DNA from: Neocallimastix lanati (nom. inval.)
Taxonomy: Eukaryota > Neocallimastigomycota > Neocallimastigomycetes > Neocallimastigales > Neocallimastigaceae
DNA: 64,000 bases
NCBI GenBank assembly: GCA_016946835.1
Contig: JACVTC010000055.1
Span: 988,501 to 1,052,500, forward strand
Reading direction: 5' to 3'
In this document: positions 1 to 12,041 of the stretch, in pieces
Numbering within the stretch: the stretch's first letter is position 1
Layout of the letters: each line of letters begins with the position of its first letter
Notes under the pieces: model-generated
Told to the model about the DNA's origin: nothing
Database searches by the model: none
Seen by the model: the letters and a program-made list of their open reading frames with translations, nothing else
Position numbers and translations under genes: made by a program

Positions 1-130
1 TAAAATAAAATAAAATAAAATAAAATAAAATAAAATAAAATAAAATAAAATAAAATAAAATAAAATAAAATAAAATAAAATAAAATAAAATAAAATAAAA
101 TAAAATAAAATAAAATAAAATAAAATAAAA
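1..130. repeat. (TAAAA)n microsatellite
   Basis: Uninterrupted pentanucleotide repeat of TAAAA units from the window edge to about position 130. It probably continues to the left. It does not look like a fungal TTAGGG-type telomere. No gene is associated with it. Confidence 0.97.
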
Positions 131-510
131 TTAAAAAAAGAAATAAAGAATTCGTCATTCTTTTTTTTTTATTTTTATTTTTTTTATAAAAATATCTAAT
201 TATAATATACTATATCTTATTTAAATATATAAAATAAAATTTTATTTTTAAGAAAAATAAAAACAAAATAAAAAAATAAAAAAAATAATTCTTTTATTTT
301 TTTATTTATTTATTTTTTTTTTTAATAATTATATAAGATTTATAAACATTTATATAATAACTTTTATTATCATTTATTTATTTAAATGGAAATTCATTAT
401 ATAATATATGTATATCTTATAATTCTAATAAAAAATATATTCATATATTTAGATAAAAAAAAAAAAAAAAATTAAAAAAAAAAATAGAAAGTACTTTTAA
501 AAAAATTTTT

Positions 511-631
511 GAGTTAAGGCCGTCAATATCAGTAACATGATCTGTCAATGCGAAAAGTATACAGAAGTGTTGTGACTACCTCAATATTCCCACTATGGGA
601 TTGATACCAAGGGCGGTACATACCAGAAATA
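511..631 (+). pseudogene. Short coding-like relic in AT desert
   Basis: A patch of clearly higher G+C lies between homopolymer runs. Read on the plus strand it gives ELRPSISVT, a stop, then a run ending in CDYLNIPTMGLIPRAVHTRN. The composition resembles decayed protein-coding DNA, probably from a mobile element, but I do not recognise the family. It is flanked by A- and T-runs. Both the strand and the protein reading are guesses. Confidence 0.3.
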
Positions 632-639
632 AAAAAAAA

Positions 640-1221
640 AAAAAAAATTTAAAAAATTTTTTTTTTTTTTTTTTTTTCTTTTTTTATATATATATATATA
701 AATTAAATTATTAAATAATTTTGTTTTTTAATATATATATTTATGTTATTTAATTAATAAATAAATATAATTTTTAATATTTTAATAATTAATCATTAAA
801 GCAATAGAATATATATTTTAGGTTAATCTTAATATTACCAAAAGGAATAAAAATTTAAAAAATTTTAAATATATAAATAAGATATTTTTATCAAATATTG
901 AAGGTAAATGACTAATATTTGGAAAAATTTTTTTTTTGATATGAAAAAAATTTTTTTCAAATGTCAAAGGTTATTAATTATAGTTTTATATATATATATA
1001 AAATTAATAATTAAAAGTATTCAGTATTACCCATTGCCTATAGAGATAACAAGTGTCAATTCCGAACTGGTTGAGAAAAAATACAACTAATAAGGTTGAA
1101 TAATACAATAAAATCAAAATGTTATATATACAATTTTTTTTTTCCTATAATATTATAATTTTGAAAATAAAAAGGAAAAATTATCAAAATCAAATGTTCC
1201 TAAAAAAAAAAAAAAAAAAAA

Positions 1222-1254
<33 letters not shown>

Positions 1255-3020
1255 TTTATTATTATAGTTGTGTCCTTACATAATTTATTTCATAAAACTA
1301 ATTTTTTATCATTTTTTTTAGTATAAAATATTTTTATTTAAACTTTTATTATTTTTTTCTTTTCCTTTTTTATTTTTTAATAATATTATTTATATAATTA
1401 TTTATAATATAAATTTTTATATTTTTATATTAACTAACATTGGATAATAAAAATTTCGAACTTTTTTTTATATATTTATTTTTTATCTATGTTACTAAAA
1501 AAATAAAATTTATTTAAATGAATAGAAATTAATTAAAATATTTATATATTTACTTATTTATTTCAATTTATTTTTTTTTTCTTATACAATAAGTTTATTT
1601 ATTACCAATTACAATACGATAAAATTAAAATAATTATTATTAAGATTAAAAATTACATAACAAATATCAAATATTTCTTATTTATAATTTTCAATTTTTT
1701 TTTTTGGTCGTAATATTATACCGAGAAAATGAAACAAAAAACTAAAAATATAATAAATATATTTATTTATTTAAAATAAAAAAATTTTTTTTTTCCAAAA
1801 AAAAAAAAAAAAAAAGTAATAAGAAATATAGATATATCTAAAAAGACATATAAATATAGTATCCTTGTATATTTATATATATATGTATGTATAAAAATAA
1901 ATTTTAAATTACTTTTCTTTAAGGATTAATATTAAATTTTTTTTTAAAGAAAAAATAAAATAAAATAAAAAAATTAATATTATATACTTTTGTATTATTT
2001 AAAGTTTATTTTTGTTTAAAAGTTCAATGTTCTGTTTATTTACTGTATTATTTAAAGTTTATTTTAGTTTAAATGTTCAATATTCTGTTTATTTATTAAC
2101 TTTATTTGAAGTAGAAGACTTTTTTTTTTATTTATAACACATCATTTAATGATATTTATATATATTATTATTTATGTATCCTATTTATTTGTTAATACAC
2201 TATATAATTTTTAAAATTATAATAAATGTTGTAATAAAATGTCAATCAAATTGAAAACTTTAAAATACACAATTTTCTAATTATTTCATTTTTTTTTAAT
2301 ATAAGGATAAATAAATAAATATATATATATATATATATTATTTATAATTTATATTTTTATTTTTTTATTTTATTAGTAATAATACTAAATAAATAAATAA
2401 TATTTTTATTATTATTTTATTATTAATTATTAATAATATTAAATAAATAAGTAATAAATTAATATAAATTGTATTATCTCATCTTGTTTTGTATATGAAT
2501 TTTATTTTAATACAATTTTATGAATATAATCTTTATAAAAATTTTATGTAATTAAAAAAAAAAAATTGAAAAAATATCAATATTCATGAGAAAAAAAAAT
2601 GTAATGCCATTTAAGCTATTTTATACTAACAAGAATTATATGATAAATATATATATATGAATTTATTTTAATAATTTTTAAATGATATTAGTTTCATTAA
2701 ACTATTATTACTATAGTTATAATTTATATTTTAATTTTTAAATGATATTAGTTTCATTAAACTATTATTACTATAGTTATAATTTATATTTTAACTATAA
2801 TTTATAATTTATATCATTAAACAATTAATATTTTTTTTTATAAATTCTGAATATTATTAATCTAAATAGAAATGGAAAAATAAAAATAAAAATAAAAATA
2901 TATATTTTAATTAAAATTTATTAAATTAAATTTAAAGTTTAGTGATTTAATTTAATTTTTTAAAAATTTTATTTATTATATTTTTTTATAATTATGAAAA
3001 ACTTTATATGTAACTTTAAA

Positions 3021-3055
<35 letters not shown>

Positions 3056-3362
3056 AATATAGGAAAAAAAAATATATGTATATCTAATAAATAAATAATA
3101 AATAAATACATAATAAATAAATATATATATAATAAATAAATACATAATAAATAAATGTATATATAATAAACATATACGCAATAATTAAATATATAACAAA
3201 TAAATAAATGATATAAAATAAATAAAATCTAACATTTAATAATATATAAAAATATCATTAATACTAAGAAAAAAAAAAAAAAAAATAAAAATAAAATAAA
3301 AATAAAAATAAAATAAAATAAAAATTTAATTAAATATAAATTTATTTTATTATTATTATTTA
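640..3362. other. Gene-free A/T-rich DNA
   Basis: About 2.7 kb of A/T homopolymers, TA dinucleotide runs and AAT/AAAT microsatellites. There is one open 60-codon stretch at 908-1090, but its first half is homopolymer-driven (Phe/Lys/Ile) and it has no recognisable domain, so I do not call it a gene. The stretch also holds a 60-bp tandem duplication, listed separately. No tRNA or rRNA was recognised. Confidence 0.75.
2673..2792. repeat. 60-bp tandem duplication
   Basis: Two adjacent 60-bp units, each containing aatgatattagtttcatt followed by aaactattattactatag, appear identical. They look like a recent local duplication in non-coding DNA. Confidence 0.9.
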
Positions 3363-3604
3363 TGTTCAGAAGTTAGAGTACACTCAGCAATATAAACACA
3401 TAATGTTAATCATTTATTTATTATATTATATTATATTTTTATTAATAAAAGACTTCAATTTAAATATAAATTATTTTATTATTTTTTTTTTTTTATATAT
3501 TAGGTATAAGTCTAGTTAATGTCTAATATTATATTTTTTATTATGTAAGTATATATACACTATATAATGTCATAATGTACATAAAATAAGTGTAAACTTT
3601 AACA
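3363..3604 (-). mobile_element. LTR of a Ty1/copia-type element
   Basis: A 242-bp segment starts TGTTCAG and ends TTTAACA on the plus strand. Its termini are therefore TGTT...AACA, as in LTRs. On the minus strand it follows directly after an AGGGGGAA polypurine tract, which itself follows the C-terminal end of a copia-like Pol reading frame. That order (Pol end, PPT, LTR) is the 3' end of an LTR retrotransposon lying on the minus strand. Only this end is visible; the body and the other LTR are absent from the window. Confidence 0.75.
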
Positions 3605-3612
3605 TTCCCCCT
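3605..3612 (-). other. Polypurine tract (plus-strand primer site)
   Basis: Minus-strand AGGGGGAA abuts the LTR start TGTTAAAG. In LTR retrotransposons this tract primes plus-strand DNA synthesis. It is one of very few G-runs in the surrounding kilobases. Confidence 0.75.
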
Positions 3613-3674
3613 ACATTAATTATGCATTTACTAGTTTTACTATTCTATTTTAATTTATATTTATATTTATATAT

Positions 3675-3752
3675 TTAATCTTTAAATATTTCATCAGTAA
3701 ATTTTTTCATGTTAATTCCAGGAATACTTTTCGTTAATTGATCGGCTATCAT
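3675..3752 (-). pseudogene. Ty1/copia Pol C-terminal fragment
   Basis: Minus-strand reading of 25 codons: MIADQLTKSIPGINMKKF, then TDEIFKD and a stop. The pattern A-D-x-L/F-T-K-x-x-P...KF is the conserved C-terminal end of the RNase H region of Ty1/copia Pol, as in copia-type ADIFTKALP. Upstream of it on the minus strand the sequence turns into AT simple repeats, so the element is truncated. It lies about 60 bp before the polypurine tract. Confidence 0.75.
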
Positions 3753-3756
3753 TTTT

Positions 3757-4474
3757 AATAATAATATAAAAAATTTCGGTGTATTTTTTTTTTTAATATA
3801 TATATATATATTTTAATAATTATTACTAATATTTATTATTTAATTATTAATTAATTAATTAATTAATATAATAATTATTATTATAATTACTATTTGATAT
3901 ATTGAATTTGAGAGCTTCTCATAATTTTTTATTTAAATTTATAATTTAAAGTATAAGATTACTTTGAAACAAAAGAAAATGTATACCATATGTTCTTTTT
4001 TTTATTATTTATTTAGGCTTATTTATTATTTATTAATGTTTTTTCATTATTTATTATTTTTTATTAATTTATATTATATATTATAATTTTTTTATTAATT
4101 ATTTATTATTTATTATTCATATTAATAGCTAATAATTTTTATAAAATTGGAATAACTTATTTGAATTGTTAGAAATTTTTATATTAATTTCTTTTTTTTT
4201 CCCAAATTAAATTAAAATTCTTATATGTTAATTTTTTTAATTTTTCTTCATTTGGTTTAATGGACAAAGGAAATTTATCCAGAATTAATAACTCATTTAT
4301 TAGTGATAATTTAAACTGATTTACAATATATTTAAATAACCCATAAAAATAATATATATACAAAAAATTAAATAAAACAAAACAGAAAAAATAAAAGAAA
4401 TTATTTATTATTGTATAAAGTTTTTTTTTTTTTATTTCTTTTACCTTTTTTATATAACTTTAAAATAAAGGAAA

Positions 4475-4562
<88 letters not shown>

Positions 4563-5729
4563 AACTTTTTTTTTATTAAAAATAAACTTTTTATTTATTT
4601 TATTTAAATTATAATTTTTTTTTTTTGATGAAATTATTAATGAATAAATAATAATAATTTTAAATTTATTATTAATTATTATTTTTATCTTTTTTAATTA
4701 TTTTATTTCTATTATTATTATTATATTTTTAATTATTTAAATGTTTATTTATACTGTTAGTTTTTTATTTCTATTTGATTATTTATTATATATTTAATTA
4801 TTTATTATATATTTAATTATTTATTATATATTTAATTATTTATTATATTTGTAATTATTTATTATATATTTAATTATTTATTATATATTTAAATTTTTAT
4901 TTATACTTTTAATCATTTATTTACTACATGATTTTTATATTTAATTACTATATTAAATATTTAAATATTTATATTTTTAATTTATAATTTAATTATTTGA
5001 GTAAATATTTATAAATTTTATATTAAAATTTTCATTAATATTTTTTATTCTTACTATTATTTTATTTTATTTTATTTTAAATAATTAATCCTGTAAATAT
5101 ATAATTCCTTAGAATTAATAACATGGAAAAAATATATATATATATATAATTATATTTAAATTTATTAAAATTTTTAATGGAAATACATAATTTTCATTTT
5201 ATTTTTATAAAACATAATAAAATATAAAATATTGAAAATAAAAAAAAAAAAAAAATTAAAAATAAATCTAATTTATATATTATTGTTTTATAATGCATCT
5301 ATTATTTTTCTACCATAAAAGAAATAATTATCATTTTTTATCTATTAAATTGAGAATAAAAATAAAAAAATGAAAAAAAAAAAAAAAAAAAAAAAAAAAG
5401 AGAGAGAATTATAATATATTTTCAATAAATTAAAATAAAAAAATTGTTTTTAATTTTATTTATTATTAAAATAATCATTAATTTAATAATATACAAAATA
5501 TCAATATAAAATAAAAAATTAAAAAAAAAATAAAAAAAAAAATTAGAAATTCTTTAAACAATTTAATATATAAAAATGTTTGAATTAAATAAATAAAAAA
5601 ATAGGATAACTTTTTTTTAATACTATTTCATATTTTTTTATATGCTTTCTATTTAGTTTTATTATCATCCTATTAATCTTTAAATTAATTTATAAAATAT
5701 ACTTTTTTTTATTTTAATTTATCAAAAAG

Positions 5730-5761
<32 letters not shown>

Positions 5762-6367
5762 TAAATATAAAAAAGAAACATGATTAAATGATATGAATAA
5801 AACAAATAATATCATTACTTATGTATTTATTTATATCTATAAAGTTTCACCAATTGCTTTTTCTTAAAAATAATAATAAATAAAAAAAAAAAAAAAAAGA
5901 ATAAAATTATAATGAATACTAATCAATAATAAAATTATTAAAAAAGTAATAAAATTATAAAAAAAAAAAAATAGTGAAATTATAAAAAATAATAAAATTA
6001 TAATAGAAATTATACTATAAAATAAATAATAAATAATAATCAAATAAATAGTAGTAATAATAATAATTAAATAAATAACAAATAAATAAATAAATAAATA
6101 ATTTAATAATTAAATAAAAAAAAAAAAATTCAAATAAAATTGAATAAAACAAAATGAACCTCAATATTAGTAAAAATATTAATTTAAAAATGATTAATTT
6201 TTATAATCTGTTTATATTTTATTTATATTTTATTATATTATTTATTGATTGGTAAAGTTTTTTTTTCAACATATTCCTACTTCTTTAAAAAATTCTTTTA
6301 TTAACTTGGGAATAATCGTTTACTAAATGAATGAGATTTTAATTAAACTTTATTTTTTATTAAAATA

Positions 6368-6401
<34 letters not shown>

Positions 6402-7063
6402 AAATAAAACAAAATTCAAAAATTCATATAAATAACCAAAAAAATACTTTTTTTTTTTTTTATTTTTAAAAAAATCTTGTTATTTTCATTATAAATATTA
6501 TTTAAAAAAAATAAACAGAAATAATACTTAATATTAAGTATTAAAATAAATGCTTTTGAAATAAATAGAAATCTTTTTTTTTTTTTTATTTTCTTTTTAA
6601 ATTTTTAAAAATGAATTTTATATAATATATAATAGATTAGTTCCACAATAATATTAACAATAATAGAGTCATACTGACATACTGATAATAATTAAAACTC
6701 AAATTATAATATAGTAAAAAAGAAAAAAAATAAATAATAAATTCTTTAAAATTATACGTATTTCTTTTAAATACTTTATATATAAAAGGAGTATATAATA
6801 TCAAAATTTACATATATATATATGTATATATATGTGAATAAATAACTATTTAATCAAAATTATTCTAATAATAACATAAAAAATAAAATCTATAACTATA
6901 ATCATAGTTATAAATAATAATTAATTAATTATAATAATATATAATAATAATAATGAATCAATTAAATATATTTAATTGAAAACTTGATAATAAATAATTT
7001 ATAATAAAAAACAAAAAAAAACAAAAAAAAGAAAAATAAAATTAAATAAAATAAAGTAAAAAA
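3757..7063. other. Gene-free A/T-rich DNA
   Basis: About 3.3 kb of A/T runs and microsatellites, including an AAT/AAAT block at 4477-4562 and TATTTAATTATTTAT-type units at 4785-4890. I see no supported coding region, RNA gene or mobile-element sequence. The last few hundred bases must contain the promoter and leader of the gene at 7064, but TATA-like strings are too frequent here to choose one. Confidence 0.7.
4477..4562. repeat. (AAT)n/(AAAT)n microsatellite
   Basis: Trinucleotide AAT repeat followed directly by an AAAT tetranucleotide repeat. Confidence 0.95.
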
Positions 7064-7750
7064 ATGAATCAACATAGTAATTCCACAACAGTTTATAGAG
7101 AAAATAATATTCTATCAGAAAATAATAGTTCTGGTAGTTTTGATAGTTCTGGAAGCTCTGGAATATCTGGAAGTAGTGGTAGTCAAGCCAATTCCGAAAC
7201 AGTCATTATTATTAATGGATTTAAGAGTTTAGAAGGAAGAAATGATTTGGTGAAGAAGCTTCATCACCAGCGATTAATAGTTGAAATTATACTATTACTT
7301 TATTTTTTATTAACCTTAATCATTTCCATTCTATCCTTTGTGAAGAGAACTCTTTCCATGAAACATCCTATTTTTAGTAATATATCTATTCTTGAAATTA
7401 TATCAATTATTCTTTTTATCCTAACTTGTATAAAGTTCATTCTTGAGATTAGACATAATATTAGGAAAAACTATGACCTTAAAAAGAATAGAATTAACTT
7501 AATCCATATTACCTATACCTTTTCAATATTTATCTATTTCTATCTTTTAATCCTTACCAATCAAAATATTAATGACAGAGATAACTTATCCGACCAAATG
7601 AAATATCTCTCTACCAATCTTTTAAAAATATTGACCTCTATCCTATTATTCATTTCATTACTTACTATGGTTATCTATTGGAGAATTATTAATAAATATC
7701 ATGAACTTCATTGTTATCATCATCATCATAAGCAAAAAATTTTTAAATAG
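7064..7750 (+). CDS. Hypothetical four-TM membrane protein, 228 aa
   Basis: Family not recognised. The protein starts with a hydrophilic Asn/Ser segment. A Ser/Gly tract at about residues 22-40 contains repeated SSGS. Residues 45-70 form a charged stretch. Four hydrophobic segments follow at about 71-93, 106-127, 146-165 and 184-206, the last ending in the charged C-terminal tail. That tail carries a histidine cluster (HCYHHHHKQK). There is no signal peptide before TM1. The ATG follows an A-rich leader (aaagtaaaaaaATGAATC) and the frame is open over its whole length with base composition less AT-extreme than its flanks, so it is likely a real, intronless gene. The His-rich tail could bind metal, but this is speculation. 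Neighbouring DNA for more than 1.4 kb on each side is gene-free. Confidence 0.75.
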   Translation: MNQHSNSTTVYRENNILSENNSSGSFDSSGSSGISGSSGSQANSETVIIINGFKSLEGRNDLVKKLHHQRLIVEIILLLYFLLTLIISILSFVKRTLSMKHPIFSNISILEIISIILFILTCIKFILEIRHNIRKNYDLKKNRINLIHITYTFSIFIYFYLLILTNQNINDRDNLSDQMKYLSTNLLKILTSILLFISLLTMVIYWRIINKYHELHCYHHHHKQKIFK

Positions 7751-8202
7751 AATTTATAAAATAAAATAAAATAAAATATATATAAAAAATATTTAATAAG
7801 TCCTGTAAGATATAATATACCATAAATTATTTTATTTTAATTATTTTTTAATATTTTTCTGTTAAAAAAAAAAAAAAAAAATTAAATATAATAAAAATAA
7901 TAAAAATAACAAAATAGAAAAAAAAATATAGTGTTACTGAATATATGTGTCATAAAAAAAAAAAGTCATGTTAAATATTTAAAAAAGATAAAAAGTTAAA
8001 TAGAAAAGACATAGAATTTTTATTAATGATATTTACAATTTTTTTTTTTAAAAAAAAAAAAAAAAAAATAAGATAAATCTTTAAATTGTAAACTTTTATA
8101 TAAAGATTTTAAAAATACATGAAAAATAATATATATATATATATATATAAAGAAGCATCCTGTATCACCTTTATCTATTTTAATTATCAATTAAAAATAA
8201 AA

Positions 8203-8284
<82 letters not shown>

Positions 8285-8608
8285 GAAAATAAAATTAAAT
8301 TATTTATAATACAATAATATTATTAATATTTAATAATTTTAAATTAAATAATTTTTCTTATTAATATTTGAATTGAAAAGATTATATATTTTATTTTTAT
8401 TTTATATTTACCAAAATAAAAATTTATAAATTTATGTATTAATTAAATTATTCAATATTAATGATAATTTTTTTTTTTTTTTATATAATTATTTATTTAT
8501 GTAAATCATTTTTTATTATCATGAGTAAAAAATATATATAAGATGTAACATATATACATAATATTTATGTATATAAATAAAGATATAGGATATAATATAT
8601 ATAGTTTT

Positions 8609-8643
<35 letters not shown>

Positions 8644-8809
8644 GTTTAAAAATAGTTAATAATAGTTAATATTAGTATTTTATGATGTAATGATATAATG
8701 AATAATAATGATGGATCTTTTTCTATTTTAAATAATAGTTTTTAACAAAAATAATATTGCTGTCTAAATAATATAAATATATATTTATATATATTTATAT
8801 TATTAAATA

Positions 8810-8840
<31 letters not shown>

Positions 8841-9180
8841 TAATAAAAAAACAAAAATAAAGTAAAATAATTTTTATTTTTAAAAAAAAATAAATAAATA
8901 AATATATTAATAGTTTAATGATAAATAATATATATAAATGAAAATATGATTTAAAATAATAATTAGTTTTTATTGATAAATAATAAGTAATTTAATAAAT
9001 AAATAAAATGCAAATTAAATTAAATTAAATAAATATATATATATATATATCATTCTATAAATGTACCATCTGTGATTATCATCATCATCAAAATTTTTTG
9101 GAATAAAAAAAATAAAATAAAATAAAATGGTATATATATATAATTTTTTTTTTTTTTTTTTTAAGTATTTTGATTTTAAT
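7751..9180. other. Gene-free A/T-rich DNA
   Basis: Spacer between the convergent membrane-protein gene and ferrochelatase gene. It holds an AAT microsatellite (about 8203-8281), a long T-run (8608-8642) and TA repeats. Both genes must end transcription here, but no terminator can be picked out among the many A/T runs. Confidence 0.7.
8203..8281. repeat. (AAT)n microsatellite
   Basis: Uninterrupted trinucleotide repeat of about 26 units. Confidence 0.95.
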
Positions 9181-10299
9181 TTAAATTAATTGTCTCACAA
9201 AATCTTTGGATAGATAAAACATTGTAGAGATGATCACCATTAAACTAATAAGAACAAAAAGAGTACTCATTTTGAAAAGGATGATAGAATTAGAATTCTT
9301 ATTTTGAAGTTGAAGTTGTTCTAAACGTTGTTTTTTCCTTCGACCATCAATTGGTCCATCAATATATCTCTTAATATTATTATCTACGAGGGCCAAGTTA
9401 AGAATGGCATCAATTTCATCCTCATTTTCAATCTTAATTTCACAATTAATTTTTTTTATATGTTCCATAAAAATATCTCCCAATGTTTCTATGAAACGAG
9501 GATCATCATTAAAGGATTCACAACGTTTAAAATATTTAATTCCATATTCTGTAGCAGCGTTGCTTTGTAATATATCAATATCATAAAGGGTTTCAATATG
9601 ATCGGATACAAAAGAAAGAGGAAAAACTAAGATATTAGCATTTCCATATCCTTCCTTGTATGAAATATCTCGGATGACATCTTCGGTCTTTGGAACTAAC
9701 CATCTTTTACCTTCTTGACTTTGCCAACCTAAATACATAGGGTTGGGAAGGCGGAGAAGACTAATGATTTTTTGAATATTTCTTTTAATTTCATGTTGAT
9801 ATATATCACCCTTTTTAATAATAGAAAGCGGTAAAGAATGAGCTGAAAAAATAATATTAACTTGATCTCTTTCTTCTTTAGGAAATTCTTCTAATTTTGA
9901 AATAATACTATTCGCAATAAGCTTTTAAAATTATTATAATAATTGTAATAATAATAATAAAAAATAATAATAATAAATAATAAAATTAATAATAATTAAT
10001 AAAATAGTAATAATTATAAAGTTAATAATAGAAATTAATTTATTTAAATATTATATATATATATATATAAAATTAATATTTATTTGTATAATCTGAAATA
10101 TATATATATATATAATTAATAAAAAAATTTTTTATTATAAATTTAAACAAAACTATCTAATAAACTAAATTAAACTAAAATAAAATAAATTAAATTAAAT
10201 TAATATAAAATAAAAATAAAACAAATGATATATATAAAAGTGTTTATGTGATAATAATAATTATTATTAAATTTTATAATTATTCATTTTTTTAATTTT

Positions 10300-10341
<42 letters not shown>

Positions 10342-10646
10342 TAAATACCTTTAAATAGGAAGGATGACTATTAAAACTTTGAATTACACTCCATTTAATT
10401 CTACCATGACAATCATAGGTATCTAAGGCTCTATCAAGATCCCTTAAACTACTTAAAGTGGAAGTGACAGAATACTGAGGAAATAGTGGGATAGCTACAC
10501 AAAATTCAACACCTAATTTTATCAGATCTTGAACAACTTGATCTGATCTTGGTTCGCTATACCTTTGACATTGAAGTACAATATGAGGAGCTATAATTTT
10601 ATCATTATTATTATTATTATTTTTTAATAATATATTTTTATTGTAA

Positions 10647-10729
<83 letters not shown>

Positions 10730-11269
10730 ATATTTAATTAATTATAATAATATAAAATATTTAATATAAATATAATTTAATAATATTAATAATATAATTA
10801 AATATTAAATATTTAGTTCTATTTATTGTAATAAATATTTTTTATAAAACAAAATCGATGAATTGAAACTTCAAAAAGATGTAAAAACAATTTTTACTAA
10901 TTTAAAACAAAAATTAAACAAACAAAAAAAAATTTTTTTATTATTAAAAAAAAAAAAATAAAATAAAAATAAATAAATTAAAATAAAAAAATAAATAATT
11001 ATAATAATAAATAAAATAAAATAATTAAATAAAACAAAAATTATATATATATATATATATTTATATATTTTACAATAATGAGTACAAAATAATAATAATA
11101 ATAATAAAATTATAAAAAAAAACATTAAAAAAAAAAAAAAACTATTTCATATGAAGTAATTAATATTTTAATACTAATTTTATGTATTTTTCCTTAACTT
11201 AATTACAAATATATATAAATAAGTAATTAATAAATAAAATATCAATAATAATAAACAACAATAGGTCAT

Positions 11270-11306
<37 letters not shown>

Positions 11307-12041
11307 TTTTACCTGTTTCAGGTGAATGATAATCCAAATATTGCTGTAACATTTTGGCCTGAATATTGGTCCAGTAGGGTACGTGTGAAAAACCACCAAT
11401 TAAACGATGTTTCATAATACTTTTATTATATATAAATAATGGTATAAGTCTTCCTAGAATACTTTGACAAGGAAGTTGAATAATATCTTTATCTGTAAAC
11501 ATATTAATTAAATATTGTAAGGCATTATCTTCTGAAGTAGCTGAACCAATATTCAATAATACGACACCCGTCTTTATTTTTCTTTTTAAATTATAAAAAT
11601 ATAAATTGATAATTTAAAAATAAAGTTATTATATATAATTTTTAAAATTATAAAATTTTAAAATTAAAATTAAAAATTTTAAAATTAAAATTCAAAATTT
11701 TAAAATTCAAAATTTTAAAATTCCAAAATCTTAAAAATTAAATAAAAATTTAATATATATAATATATTAAAGAAATATAATATCATAATAAATACCTTTT
11801 ATGAATATTTCCAAGATCATCAATAAAACCTATTTAAAAATATATATATATATATTTTGATTATTGTTATTATAGTTTTATAGTTATTATCAAAATATTA
11901 TTTCAATTGTTTAAAATTTGTCACTTCAATATAATATATCTTATATATCTTATATCTGTATATCTGTATAAAAAAGTTGTATAAAATATATATATTATAT
12001 ATATATTTGTAATTACAAAAAGAATTGGTATCTTCATTCAT
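9181..12041 (-). CDS. Ferrochelatase, five exons, 436 aa, with C-terminal membrane tail
   Basis: Inserts Fe2+ into protoporphyrin IX, the last step of haem synthesis (equivalent to yeast HEM15). Exons on the minus strand: 12041-12017, 11829-11796, 11581-11313, 10590-10349 and 9921-9181. Every intron is GT-AG and the joined frame is 1311 nt without a stop. Family landmarks: TGVVLLNIGSA (residues 24-34), QYSVTSTLSSL, a histidine in SFNSHPSY (about 185, at the place of the catalytic His), FSAHSLP (about 215-221), NPMYLGWQS, and SDHIETLYDID with the catalytic Glu at about 300. The C-terminus has no Cys cluster, so no [2Fe-2S] site. Instead it ends in a hydrophobic segment at about 402-428. The first 23 residues do not resemble a mitochondrial presequence. 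The first, 25-nt exon is the least certain part; an upstream start encoding a targeting peptide cannot be excluded. Confidence 0.9.
10647..10731. repeat. (AAAT)n microsatellite inside an intron
   Basis: Tetranucleotide AAAT repeat of about 20 units within the third ferrochelatase intron (10591-11312). Confidence 0.93.

Noticed and set aside
1-130. Telomere at the left edge
   Set aside because: TAAAA units lack any G-rich strand; ordinary microsatellite.
908-1090. 60-codon open frame
   Set aside because: Half of it is Phe/Lys/Ile from homopolymers, and it has no domain, no conserved neighbour and no sign of splicing.
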